From assembly GCA_903857685.1 (NCBI GenBank), contig CAIOFO010000114.1, forward strand, positions 1 through 45,006: a DNA stretch of 45,006 bases, in the 5' to 3' direction. The translations under genes and the position numbers were made by a program. This DNA comes from an uncultured Alphaproteobacteria bacterium (lineage in GTDB: Bacteria; Pseudomonadota; Alphaproteobacteria; Micropepsales; Micropepsaceae). Shown here piece after piece: positions 1 to 9,705 of this stretch (position 1 is its first letter; each line of letters starts with the position of its first letter). Below the pieces are notes generated by a model. The model did no database searches. It had not been told where the DNA came from and saw only the letters and a list, made by a program, of their open reading frames with translations.

Positions 1-1562
<1,562 letters not shown>

Positions 1563-2735
1563 TTAATCCTGACGCATGAACTGGCCGTTCTCGACCAGAA
1601 AGATTTCGGCGCGGGCGCCGTGGAAAAGCGAAAGATCGGTGCCGGTCATCCAGGCCTGCGCGCCCAGATCGGCGATTTCCTCGAACAGCGCGGCGCGGCG
1701 CACACTGTCGAGATGGGCGGCGATCTCGTCCAGCAGCAGCAGCGGCGCCATGCCGTCCCGCGCCCGGGCAAGTTCCCGTGTCTCGGCCAGCATGATGGAA
1801 ATGAGAAGCGCCTTCTGTTCGCCGGTGGAACAGTCGCGGGCATCGGCGCGCTTGGCGGTATGGCGCGCGCTCAGGTCACTCACATGCGGCCCGGCATGAG
1901 TGCGGCCGCTTTCGGCATCGCGGATGCGGCTGGCGGCCAAGGCATCGCGCAGATCCTGCGCCATCTCGAAACTTTCGCCCGTCAGGGTCAAGGCGGCGGC
2001 GGGAAACACGCCGGCGGCCTCGCGCTCCGCCAGGGCGCGGTTCAGCCGTTCCACCGTGGCAAGGCGCGCGGCCGTGATGAGCACGCCCGCCTCCGCAATT
2101 TCCTTCTCAAGGCCGTCCAGCCAGGCGGGATCGCGCGGCCCGTATTTCAGCAGCCGCGCCCGCTCGCGCATCGCAGTTTCATAACGCGTGGCGGCACGGG
2201 CGTGCCCGGCATCGAAGCCCAGCACCAGCCGGTCGAGAAATCGCCGCCGCCCGCCCGCGCTTTCGATGAACAGCCGGTCCATGGCCGGCGTCAGCCAGAT
2301 CATCTGCACCACATCGCCAAGGTCGGCCGAACCCTTGGCCTCGACGCCATTGAGCCGCACATGACGGCGTTCGCCGCCATTGGGCCCCAGAGTCAGTCCG
2401 GTGCCGATCTCGTAATCGGTGCCAGCGCGCGTTACCGTCGCCGCCACCGCCCACAGGGCGTCCTCCTGCGCAACCGGTCCCTTGCGGACATGCTCGCCGA
2501 GCCTGGCGCCGCGCAGGCCCCGCCCCGGCGATAAGAGCGAGATCGCGTCCAGGATATTGGTCTTGCCCGCACCGTTGGGGCCCGCCAGCACCACCGAGGT
2601 GCCGGCAAGGGCAAGCTGTCCCACCGCATAGGAGCGGAAATTGGTCAGCTGCAGCCGCGTTACCGCCAGCCTGGTGGCCGGAATGGCGGCAGCCTCGCCG
2701 GAACGGCGCGGATCGGGCGCGAAGGTCAAACTCAA
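1563..2735 (-). CDS. recF: DNA replication and repair protein RecF
   Basis: RecF is an SMC/ABC-type ATPase that, with RecO and RecR, loads RecA at single-stranded gaps. The 390-residue product has Walker A GPNGAGKTN at about residues 52-60, following the characteristic LTNFRSY. The ABC signature region appears as STGEQKALLISIMLAE and Walker B as LLLLDEIAAHLD. The start is a TTG at 2735 that overlaps the dnaN stop as TTGA; no ATG or GTG start lies before the conserved LQLTNFRSY core. The overlap suggests recF is translated by reinitiation after dnaN. Length and motifs are ordinary for the family. Confidence 0.96.
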   Translation of the reverse strand: MSLTFAPDPRRSGEAAAIPATRLAVTRLQLTNFRSYAVGQLALAGTSVVLAGPNGAGKTNILDAISLLSPGRGLRGARLGEHVRKGPVAQEDALWAVAATVTRAGTDYEIGTGLTLGPNGGERRHVRLNGVEAKGSADLGDVVQMIWLTPAMDRLFIESAGGRRRFLDRLVLGFDAGHARAATRYETAMRERARLLKYGPRDPAWLDGLEKEIAEAGVLITAARLATVERLNRALAEREAAGVFPAAALTLTGESFEMAQDLRDALAASRIRDAESGRTHAGPHVSDLSARHTAKRADARDCSTGEQKALLISIMLAETRELARARDGMAPLLLLDEIAAHLDSVRRAALFEEIADLGAQAWMTGTDLSLFHGARAEIFLVENGQFMRQD

Positions 2736-3853
2736 ACCCTGAGCGGCATGAGGACGTAGAGGGTGCGCGGGTCCTCTGCGTCTTCGATAATGGCGGGCGA
2801 GCCGGCATCGGACAAAAGGAAACGCACTTCCTTGCCTTCGATCTGGCCGGTGATGTCCAGCAGGTAGCGCGCGTTAAAACCGATCTCCAGCGCCGCGGCG
2901 CGATAGGTGGCGCCCACATCTTCCGTCGCCGTGCCCGATTCCGGGTTCACCACCGACAAGGTGACCTTGTCCTTGGCGATATTGAGTTTCACCGCGCGGG
3001 TCTTGTCGGCGCTGATGGTCGAGACGCGGTCCACCGACTGGGAGAATTCCTTGGCTTCCAGCGCCAGGGACTTGTCATTGCCCGAGGGAATGACCCGCTC
3101 ATAGGGCGGGAAATTGCCGTCAATCAGCTTGGAGGTGAGTTCGACGCCGTTGAAGCCGAACTGGATCTTGGTGTCCGACAGCGAAATCTCGATGGCGCCT
3201 TCGGCATCGTCCAGCAGCTTGCGCAGTTCATTCACGGTCTTGCGCGGAATGATGACGCCCGGCATCTGTTCGGCTCCGGCCGGCAGTTCCAGCTCATAGC
3301 GCGCCAGACGGTGGCCATCGGTGGCCACGGCCCGCATCACCGGCGGCTTGGCGTCGGATGCGGCATGGACATAGATGCCGTTGAGATAATAGCGCGTCTC
3401 CTCCGTCGATATGGCGAAGCGGGTCTTGTCGATGATGCGCTTGAGATCGTTCGCCGCCAGCCGGAAGCGATGGGGCAGGGCGCCCGCCGCCATCTGCGGA
3501 AAATCGTCCTTGGGCAGGCAGGCCAGCTCGAAGCGCGAGGAACCGGCCGACACGGCCAGCCTGCCGCCTTCGCTGGTGAGAAGCTCGACCTGCACCTGGG
3601 CGCCGTCCGGCAGCTTGCGGACAATGTCGTAGAGCATATGCGCCGGCGCGGTGGCGAAACCATTGCGCAGCACATCCGAGGGGATGGACTCCACGATTTC
3701 GATATCCAGGTCGGTGGCGGTGAGCTTCAGCGCGCCCTTGCCCGCTTCCAGCATCACATTGGACAGGATCGGGATGGTGTTGCGGCGTTCGACAACGCTC
3801 TGCACATGGCTGAGAGCCTTGAGAAAGGCGCCCCGTTCGACATTGATTTTCAT
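2732..3853 (-). CDS. dnaN: DNA polymerase III sliding clamp subunit beta
   Basis: The beta clamp forms a ring dimer on DNA that tethers polymerase III and recruits repair proteins. The 373-residue product has the usual clamp length and three-domain organisation. It opens with MKINVERGAFLKAL and VVERRNTIPILSNV, and ends in the family-typical YVLMPLRV. The ATG at 3853 is the natural start. The stop overlaps the recF TTG, so dnaN-recF-gyrB look co-transcribed. A rho-independent terminator after dnaA at about 4013-4041 implies that dnaN has its own promoter in 3854-4010 rather than depending on read-through from dnaA. Confidence 0.97.
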   Translation of the reverse strand: MKINVERGAFLKALSHVQSVVERRNTIPILSNVMLEAGKGALKLTATDLDIEIVESIPSDVLRNGFATAPAHMLYDIVRKLPDGAQVQVELLTSEGGRLAVSAGSSRFELACLPKDDFPQMAAGALPHRFRLAANDLKRIIDKTRFAISTEETRYYLNGIYVHAASDAKPPVMRAVATDGHRLARYELELPAGAEQMPGVIIPRKTVNELRKLLDDAEGAIEISLSDTKIQFGFNGVELTSKLIDGNFPPYERVIPSGNDKSLALEAKEFSQSVDRVSTISADKTRAVKLNIAKDKVTLSVVNPESGTATEDVGATYRAAALEIGFNARYLLDITGQIEGKEVRFLLSDAGSPAIIEDAEDPRTLYVLMPLRV

Positions 3854-4012
3854 GATCGCGACCGCTGTTCCGCTGCTGACAAAACCCCAAATCCCGGCCG
3901 AAATCGTCCGGCCGGAAAACCCGTTTTCTTGTGTTTTGGAACGGCCCCGGGCAGCAAAAAAGGGGCGCCAAGACTCAAGTGGAGGACCATACCAAAAGAG
4001 GCGGAAAAGGGC
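3854..4012. promoter_or_regulatory. dnaN upstream region
   Basis: This gene-free stretch between the dnaA terminator and the dnaN start should hold the dnaN promoter and leader. I see no convincing -35/-10 pair or operator, and no strong Shine-Dalgarno sequence right before the dnaN ATG. The call rests on position only. Confidence 0.35.
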
Positions 4013-4041
4013 AAAAAAAACGCGGCCGAAACCGCGTTTTT
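4013..4041 (-). terminator. Rho-independent terminator of dnaA
   Basis: On the minus strand the arms 4041-4032 and 4025-4016 pair perfectly over ten base pairs (AAAAACGCGG with CCGCGTTTTT) around a six-base loop. A run of eight U follows the GC part of the stem. It starts about 42 bases past the dnaA stop. The A and T tracts make it partly symmetrical, so it could also act weakly on the plus strand. Confidence 0.85.
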
Positions 4042-4082
4042 CTGGTCCGCTTTTGGGCGGGATTCCGGGCTTTTTTCAGCCC

Positions 4083-5603
4083 CTAGAGTTCGCCCCGGCG
4101 CTGAAGCATTTGCGACAGAAAATCGACCTCCTGGCGGAACAGCGGATCCTCGTCGATCAAGGCCTCGATCCGCCGGCAGGCGTGCAGCACCGTGGTGTGG
4201 TCGCGGCCGCCGAAACGCCGTCCGATCTCGGGCAGGGAGCGGCTGGTGAGCTTGCGCGACAGGTACATCGCAACCTGGCGCGGCCTGGCCACCCGCCGGG
4301 CGCGCTGGGGCGAATGGAAATCCTTGACTTCCAGCTTGTAGAACTCGGCGGTCTTGCGCTGGATATCCTCGATCGAGGTCTTGGCGCCGGGGCTGGACCT
4401 CAGGCCCACCGCCTCTTCCGCCGTCTCCAGCGTCACCGGCTTCTTGGTGAGGTCGGCATAGGTCGCCAATTTGGTGAAAACGCCAATCAATTCGCGTGGG
4501 CTGGCATCGTCAAGGTCGGCAATGCGCTCCAGCACGGCTTCCGGCAGCACCACTTCGGGCTTGTGGCGGCTGAATTCCGCCGCGCGCGCCCGCACGATGA
4601 GCAGGCGGGTATCGCGATCCGGCTTGTCCAGGGCAATGCAAAGGCCGCCTGCCAGCCGCGATTTGACGTCCGCGCCCAGACCTTCCAGCGCTTGCGGGGC
4701 ACGGTCGGCGGCGATCACCACCCGGCGGCGCAGATCGGCAAAGGCGTTGACGGTGTAGAGGAATTCCGACGCCGTGGCGGTGGAGCGGCAGATATGCTGC
4801 AGATCGTCAATGATCAGCACTTCGGCGGTGCGCAGCTCTTCTTTGAAGGCCAGCGTGTCCTTGCGATAGAGCGCTCCCAGGAAATGGCGCATGAAATCCT
4901 CGGCGCGCAGGAACAAGGTGCGCTTGCCGCGCTTGCGGAATTCCAGCGCCGCGGCATTGAGCAGATGGGTTTTGCCGAAACCGAAGCCGCCATGGATATA
5001 GAGCAGCGGGATGTCGCTTTGCTGGCCTTCGGCAAAGGCGCGTGCCGCGCCGTGGCCGAACTCGTTGGCGCGGCCCGGAATGAAGCTGTCAAAGGTCTGC
5101 TGCGGGTGCAGCATCCGCGTCCACAAGCCCTTGGCTGTGTCTTCTTCGCGGCATTCGGCGCGCGGCGGCAGGTAGGAGACATTGCTGGCGGGCAGGTCGG
5201 CGGGCGCGGTGTCGCGCAGCGCATTGCCGCCGATGCTGGGCGGCGGCGCCGCCATCACAATGGACAGGGAAACCGGCTCGGCGCCCTCGGCCCGGAAGGC
5301 GCGTTCGATGCGGGCGACATAGTGATTGGCCACCCAGTTGCGCACAAACGGCTTGCTGGCGCCGATCTTGAGCTCATCCTTGTCGCAGGATTCCAGGCTC
5401 AGGGGACCGATCCAGGCCTCGAACACCGGATCGCCCAGTTCCCGCCGCAGCCGGTCCCGGACCGCACTCCACGCCGCCGGCCAATCAGGCCGCATCGGCT
5501 TTCCCGTCAATTGTCCCATCATCTTACCCATGCATTGTGGCCCGATATACGGCGCCATCTGTTTCTTGTCGGCGCGCCTTTGCGCGTCCGTCGGCTCATT
5601 CAT
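4083..5603 (-). CDS. dnaA: Chromosomal replication initiator DnaA
   Basis: DnaA is the AAA+ initiator that binds DnaA boxes and melts oriC. The 506-residue product starts at the ATG at 5603, preceded by GAGGG. A TTG at 5621 would add six residues. An N-terminal oligomerisation domain (about 40-115) is followed by a variable linker and the AAA+ domain, with Walker A GGFGFGKTH at about 205-213 and Walker B LIIDD at about 263-267. The C-terminal DNA-binding domain carries the signature GGRDHTTVLHACRRIE. The roughly 35 residues before the conserved N-terminal domain are unusually Met-rich, so the true start could lie further in. A strong terminator follows the gene. The rhodanese-like gene lies 45 bases upstream on the same strand. 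Confidence 0.96.
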   Translation of the reverse strand: MNEPTDAQRRADKKQMAPYIGPQCMGKMMGQLTGKPMRPDWPAAWSAVRDRLRRELGDPVFEAWIGPLSLESCDKDELKIGASKPFVRNWVANHYVARIERAFRAEGAEPVSLSIVMAAPPPSIGGNALRDTAPADLPASNVSYLPPRAECREEDTAKGLWTRMLHPQQTFDSFIPGRANEFGHGAARAFAEGQQSDIPLLYIHGGFGFGKTHLLNAAALEFRKRGKRTLFLRAEDFMRHFLGALYRKDTLAFKEELRTAEVLIIDDLQHICRSTATASEFLYTVNAFADLRRRVVIAADRAPQALEGLGADVKSRLAGGLCIALDKPDRDTRLLIVRARAAEFSRHKPEVVLPEAVLERIADLDDASPRELIGVFTKLATYADLTKKPVTLETAEEAVGLRSSPGAKTSIEDIQRKTAEFYKLEVKDFHSPQRARRVARPRQVAMYLSRKLTSRSLPEIGRRFGGRDHTTVLHACRRIEALIDEDPLFRQEVDFLSQMLQRRGEL

Positions 5604-5648
5604 CCGGCCCTCAGCCGGCAATCTGCTTTCGTCGCATGCATGTCCCCT

Positions 5649-6098
5649 TCAGGATTGTTTCCAGGCAAGGCCCTCGGCCTTCCAGCCTTTTTCATTGCCG
5701 CGGTGGCGCTTGGCATCGAGATCGCCCTCAAAACCGCCCGCGATATTGAAAGCCTTTTGAAATCCCGCCCGTGTCATCGCGATGGCGGCGGCGCGCGAAC
5801 GCGCGCCCGAGCGGCAGAGAAAAAATACCGGCGCCTCGGGGCTCGCGCCGGCGCCGGCCAGCGCGCCCGAGGTTTGCACCACGAAATCGCCATTGGGCGC
5901 CATGGAAGGGAACATCTGCCATTCGACGCAATGAACCTTGCGGCCCAGCTCCGCCAGATCCGGCAGGCCGACGAAATTCCACTCCGCAACGGTGCGCACA
6001 TCCACCAGCTGAGCCTTGGGATCGCTCTTGAGCGCGTCCCAGGCTTCGGCAGCGCCAACATCGCCTGCATAGTCGAGAGAGGAAGGGGAAGAAGACAT
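5649..6098 (-). CDS. Rhodanese-like domain protein
   Basis: A single-domain rhodanese of about 149 residues, presumably a cytoplasmic sulfurtransferase or persulfide carrier. The sequence shows LVDVRTVAEW in the first half and the active-site loop FLCRSGARSR with catalytic Cys at about residue 95. It ends in GGFEGDLDAKRHRG and GLAWKQS, a C-terminus often seen in this group. The ATG at 6098 (MSSSPSSLDYAG) was chosen because the family homology begins there. An ATG at 6146 would add 16 residues; neither start has a clear Shine-Dalgarno sequence. It lies directly upstream of dnaA on the same strand, so the two may share a transcript. The physiological sulfur acceptor cannot be read from the sequence. 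Confidence 0.88.
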   Translation of the reverse strand: MSSSPSSLDYAGDVGAAEAWDALKSDPKAQLVDVRTVAEWNFVGLPDLAELGRKVHCVEWQMFPSMAPNGDFVVQTSGALAGAGASPEAPVFFLCRSGARSRAAAIAMTRAGFQKAFNIAGGFEGDLDAKRHRGNEKGWKAEGLAWKQS

Positions 6099-6146
6099 CG
6101 CAGCGCCCAAAAGACAATTTGCCAGTGCTGGGGTATCGCCCAACAT

Positions 6147-6493
6147 TAAAACGTCATAAATGAAAGAGTTTAAGAGGCTTTATACTTACTCAAATGGTCA
6201 AAAAGCCTAAAATGGCCGCCGAATATTGTTGTTTTACTGTTGTTAGTCTTCGGCATTGCTTCGTATCCGCCCCAACCGTTGGTTAAGATACGATCAAGCC
6301 GGCGCCCCACACAAGAGAACAAATGCTGATTCTCCAGATTTTTTCAATTTTGTTACCGGCGCTAAGCGATTGTGCAGTATACGGAAAATAACGTTTTTCG
6401 GGCTCTTTCCGCCGAATCAGTGGCTTAGCCGGGCTGCCACTCTTGGGTGCAGTGCGAAAACGTCATAATCGGTGAAATTCAGCACACGGACAA
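6147..6493. other. AT-rich gene-free island beside dnaA (promoter region, possible origin)
   Basis: About 350 bases without a credible gene, clearly richer in A and T than its surroundings. The 12-mer AAAACGTCATAA occurs at 6148-6159 and again at 6457-6468, near the two ends. A diverged inverted copy (AAAACGTTATTT) reads on the minus strand at 6397-6386. Methylation-type GANTC sites lie at 6328-6332 and 6414-6418, with another at 6548-6552 inside rpsT. I found no match to the DnaA box TTATCCACA with one mismatch or fewer. The region must at least hold the promoter of the rhodanese-dnaA transcript. An origin role is conjecture from position and composition. Confidence 0.4.
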
Positions 6494-6522
6494 TAAAAAA
6501 GGCCCGGATTTGTGCCCGGACC
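6494..6522 (-). terminator. Rho-independent terminator of rpsT
   Basis: On the minus strand GGTCCGG (6522-6516) pairs with CCGGGCC (6507-6501), with one G-U pair, around an eight-base loop. Six T and then ATTG follow at once. It lies about 42 bases past the rpsT stop, the right place to end the transcript. Confidence 0.85.
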
Positions 6523-6563
6523 TGATCTAGACTTGAATTCATCAAAGGATTCAGCACGTTCGC

Positions 6564-6830
6564 CTATTTGGCGAGTTTTGCGACCCGTTTGGTGAGGCGG
6601 GAGACTTTCCGCGACCCGGTATTCTTGTGCAGGATGCCCTTGGAGACGCCACGCATGATTTCTGGCTCGGCGGCCTTCAAGGCGGCCAGTGCGGCGGCCT
6701 TGTCGCCCTTGGTAATCGCTTCCTCGACCTTGCGGATAAAGCCGCGGACGCGGGTTTTGCGCGCGGTATTGATCGCGGTGCGCTTGGCCGTGGTGCGGAC
6801 GCGTTTGTGGGACGAGGCGATATTGGGCAT
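6564..6830 (-). CDS. rpsT: 30S ribosomal protein S20
   Basis: S20 is a basic helical protein of the small ribosomal subunit that binds 16S rRNA. The 88-residue product begins [17 protein letters not shown] and contains the typical helical stretch KKVEEAI-like (here [15 protein letters not shown]) and [14 protein letters not shown], a diagnostic S20 C-terminal block. The ATG at 6830 has a good Shine-Dalgarno sequence (AGGAAG) five to six bases upstream. The frame stays open upstream but is not conserved there. It has its own terminator at 6494-6522. Its position near dnaA is typical of alphaproteobacteria. Confidence 0.97.
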   Translation of the reverse strand: MPNIASSHKRVRTTAKRTAINTARKTRVRGFIRKVEEAITKGDKAAALAALKAAEPEIMRGVSKGILHKNTGSRKVSRLTKRVAKLAK

Positions 6831-6972
6831 GGGCTTCCTGATGGTTTTGCCGAAAAGAGGCGCGCATATACCCCCCAAAGCGCCCAAGGTCAACAAATCC
6901 GGGCAGAACGGGCTTTGACAGGGCTATGACACCTGCCCATCCTCGGCCGGACGGACATCAGGGGAGGAAACC

Positions 6973-7980
6973 ATGAAAAAGCATTTCGGGGCGGCGCTGG
7001 TCGTGGCGGCGGGGTTTGGTCTTGTGGCGGCTGACGCCGCGCCGTCGGCCGACAGCGCCGACGGCCATATCGCGGCGGCACAGAAGGCGGCGGGAACCGA
7101 TTTTCCCGGCACCCTGGCGCGGCTTTGCATCCAGCCGGCCGACGGCGCCGATGCACAGGCCTCCCGGCGCAATGCTGCCGGCGGGGCCGCCAAGCCCGTG
7201 GCCAGGGTCATTCCGGATCGCGCCACCTGGTATGCCGCGCCGGTCCAGGTGTTCGACAATCTCTACTGGGTCGGCACCAAAGTGCATTCCTCCCGGGCGC
7301 TCAGGACCAGCGCCGGCATCATCATCATCGACACGCTTTACAACTACGCCGCCGAGCCGGAAATCGTGGAGGGCCTCAAGACGCTGGGGCTCAATCCCGC
7401 CGACATCAAATACGTCATCATCAGTCACGGGCACGGCGATCATGACGAAGGCGCCAAGCTGCTGCAGGACAAGTATGGCGCGCATATCGTGATGGGCGCG
7501 CCCGACTGGGATTCCATCATCAAGTCGAACAACATGGCGGGCGGCGTGCCCCGGCGCGACATGACGGCGACGGATGGCCAGAAACTGACCCTGGGCGACA
7601 CCACCGTAACCATCATCACCACACCGGGCCATACGCCCGGCACGCTGTCATTGCTGTTTCCGGTCAAGGACAGGGGCAAGACCCTCATTGCGGCCTATTC
7701 CGGCGGCACCGCCTTCAACTTCCCCCGCGATCCGTCGCATTTCGACATCTACATCAATTCGGCGGAAAAATTCGCCAGGGCCGCCAGGGCTGCGGGCGCC
7801 ACCGTGTTCCTCACCAACCATTCCGAGTTCGACGAGGCCTATATGAAAGGGCGCATGCTGGCCGCGCGCAAACCGGGCGAAGCCAGCCCCTTTGCCGTCG
7901 GCGGCGACGCGATCCAGCGCTACTTTACCGTCACGGCCGAATGCGCCGAGGCGGAAAAGCTGCACCTCAAGGGGTCCTGA
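6973..7980 (+). CDS. Exported metallo-beta-lactamase-fold hydrolase
   Basis: A 335-residue metallo-hydrolase with an N-terminal signal-like segment (MKKHFGAALVVAAGFG, then LVAADAA), so it is probably periplasmic. The zinc motif is SHGHGDHDEG, giving His152, His154, Asp156 and His157. Further candidate ligands are His220 in TPGHTPGT and His283 in LTNHSEF. The HxHxDH motif with TPGHTPG resembles subclass B3 beta-lactamase relatives. The family also contains many enzymes that do not act on antibiotics, so I do not call resistance. A strong ribosome binding site (GGGGAGGAAACC) precedes the ATG. The gene stands alone between rpsT and mutM, facing mutM tail to tail, and its substrate is unknown. 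Confidence 0.85.
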   Translation: MKKHFGAALVVAAGFGLVAADAAPSADSADGHIAAAQKAAGTDFPGTLARLCIQPADGADAQASRRNAAGGAAKPVARVIPDRATWYAAPVQVFDNLYWVGTKVHSSRALRTSAGIIIIDTLYNYAAEPEIVEGLKTLGLNPADIKYVIISHGHGDHDEGAKLLQDKYGAHIVMGAPDWDSIIKSNNMAGGVPRRDMTATDGQKLTLGDTTVTIITTPGHTPGTLSLLFPVKDRGKTLIAAYSGGTAFNFPRDPSHFDIYINSAEKFARAARAAGATVFLTNHSEFDEAYMKGRMLAARKPGEASPFAVGGDAIQRYFTVTAECAEAEKLHLKGS

Positions 7981-7983
7981 TCA

Positions 7984-8892
7984 TCATTTCTGGCAGGCGG
8001 GGCAGTAAAAGCTCGAGCGTCCCGCCTGCACGATGCGCTTGACGGTGTCTTTGCATCTTTTTTTATGGCCTACCGCTTCGCTACTTGAGGCCAGGCCCTT
8101 GCACGGCTTGCCTTCGCGGCCATAGACCAGAAAGCGATGCTGGAAATTGCCGGGATCGCCGGTGGCCTGGGCATGGTCGCGCAGGGTGGAACCGCCTGCC
8201 GCAATGGCATCCTTCAGCACCGATTTTATGGCCTTGAGCAGTGGCGCGATCTGGTCCTTCTTCAGGCTGCCGGCCAGCCGCTTGGGGGAAATGCCGGCGC
8301 GGAACAGCGCCTCGCAGACATAGATATTTCCCAGCCCGGCAACCAGCCGCTGGTCCAGCAGCGCCGACTTGACCGGCGTCTTCTTGCCGCCCAGTGCCTT
8401 GGCCAGATAGGCCGCATTGAACTTGTCCGACAAGGGCTCGATGCCCATGTCTTTGAACAATTTGTCCTGGTCCAGCGCATCGGTCGCCACCAGGGTCATC
8501 AGTCCGAAGCGGCGATGGTCGTTGAAGACGATGCGGGCAGGGACATCGGTTTCAAATACGACATGATCATGCTTGCCGTCGCCGGCGCCATCCGGCGCCT
8601 TGTCGTAAACATAATTGCCCAGTTTCTGGCGGTGGCCCTCGGCGTAGACGCTCATGCGCCCCGACATGCCCAGATGGATCACCAGCGTCTCGCCGCTGTC
8701 CAGCGCCGCCAGCAGATATTTGGCGCGGCGGGTCAGCCGTTCCACCTTGCGCCCGGTCAAGCGCTCGGCGAAGCGGGGCGGGAAGGGGATGCGCAGATTG
8801 CCCCGGCGAATCCTGGCCTGGGTGATGACATGACCTTCCAGCGCGGGGGCAAGGCCCAGGCGAACGGTTTCGACTTCCGGTAATTCGGGCAT
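7984..8892 (-). CDS. mutM: Formamidopyrimidine-DNA glycosylase (8-oxoguanine repair) with enlarged zinc finger
   Basis: Fpg/MutM removes 8-oxoguanine and formamidopyrimidines and cleaves the abasic site. The product is 302 residues from the ATG at 8892, giving the obligatory MPELPEVET (Pro2 nucleophile, Glu3). The helix-two-turn-helix region has [14 protein letters not shown]. The C-terminal zinc finger has Cys264, Cys280, Cys297 and Cys300. The last two spacings (16 and 2) are normal, but 15 residues separate the first two Cys where 2-4 are usual. The extra segment is encoded by DNA containing a GGCCT/AGGCC palindrome at about 8067-8092. The gene diverges from ubiE with only 47 bases between starts. 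The enzyme identity is certain; function of the altered finger is not. Confidence 0.94.
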   Translation of the reverse strand: MPELPEVETVRLGLAPALEGHVITQARIRRGNLRIPFPPRFAERLTGRKVERLTRRAKYLLAALDSGETLVIHLGMSGRMSVYAEGHRQKLGNYVYDKAPDGAGDGKHDHVVFETDVPARIVFNDHRRFGLMTLVATDALDQDKLFKDMGIEPLSDKFNAAYLAKALGGKKTPVKSALLDQRLVAGLGNIYVCEALFRAGISPKRLAGSLKKDQIAPLLKAIKSVLKDAIAAGGSTLRDHAQATGDPGNFQHRFLVYGREGKPCKGLASSSEAVGHKKRCKDTVKRIVQAGRSSFYCPACQK

Positions 8893-8939
8893 TTGCTGTT
8901 TACCTAGCCCATTGCGCCCGGCCCGGCTATGTTTGCGCC

Positions 8940-9695
8940 ATGAGCGACCCAAAAACTGCCAGCTTTGGCTTCCGCGACGTGCCGGAGGCCGAGAAAGAAG
9001 GCCTTGTGCGGGAGGTTTTCTCCTCGGTGGCGGCCCGCTATGACCTGATGAACGACCTGATGAGCGCCGGCGTCCACCGCATCTGGAAGGATGCCATGGT
9101 GGAATGGCTGAACCCCCGGCCAGGTTGGCAGGTGCTGGATGTGGCGGGCGGCACCGGCGACATCGCTTTCCGCATCGCCGACATGGCGCGTCTGCGCGAA
9201 GGAGAAGCCGATATCACGGTCTGCGACATCAATGCCCAGATGCTGGGCGAGGGAGTGCGCCGCGCCACCGAAAAAAATGAATCCGCCATCCAGTGGGTGT
9301 GCGGCGATGCCGAAAAACTGCCGGTGCCGGACAATCATTTCGATGCCTACACGATCGCTTTCGGCATCCGCAATGTCACCCATCTCGATATTGCCCTGCG
9401 CGAAGCGTTCCGGGTGCTGAAACCGGGCGGGCGTTTTCTCTGCCTGGAATTTTCCCATGTCGAGGTCCCCGGACTCGACACGCTCTATGATGCCTATTCC
9501 TTCAAGCTGCTGCCGAAAATCGGCGGGTTGGTGGCGGGGGATGAAGCATCGTACCGCTATCTGGCGGAAAGCATCCGCCGCTTTCCGCCCCAGGCGGAAT
9601 TCGCGCAGATGATCGGCGAGGCCGGCCTCTCCCAGGTGAAGGTGCGCAATCTTTCCGGCGGCATCGCCGCCATGCATTCCGCTTTCAAGGTATGA
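8940..9695 (+). CDS. ubiE: Ubiquinone/menaquinone biosynthesis C-methyltransferase UbiE
   Basis: SAM-dependent C-methyltransferase of ubiquinone (and menaquinone, if made) synthesis. The 251-residue product shows [21 protein letters not shown], the SAM-binding motif [13 protein letters not shown], and the family blocks [23 protein letters not shown] and [10 protein letters not shown]. It ends in [12 protein letters not shown], as UbiE does. The ATG at 8940 is the only sensible start. ubiB follows ten bases downstream, so the two form a quinone-synthesis operon, a common alphaproteobacterial arrangement. Confidence 0.97.
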   Translation: MSDPKTASFGFRDVPEAEKEGLVREVFSSVAARYDLMNDLMSAGVHRIWKDAMVEWLNPRPGWQVLDVAGGTGDIAFRIADMARLREGEADITVCDINAQMLGEGVRRATEKNESAIQWVCGDAEKLPVPDNHFDAYTIAFGIRNVTHLDIALREAFRVLKPGGRFLCLEFSHVEVPGLDTLYDAYSFKLLPKIGGLVAGDEASYRYLAESIRRFPPQAEFAQMIGEAGLSQVKVRNLSGGIAAMHSAFKV

Positions 9696-9705
9696 CGGCA
9701 AGTTG

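Noticed and set aside
3651-6149. 832-codon open frame on the plus strand
   Set aside because: Antisense to dnaA and the rhodanese gene, and it even crosses the dnaA terminator; composition is typical of a shadow frame.
6147-6493. Confirmed replication origin
   Set aside because: No DnaA box within one mismatch of TTATCCACA was found by eye, so it is listed only as a possible origin or promoter region.
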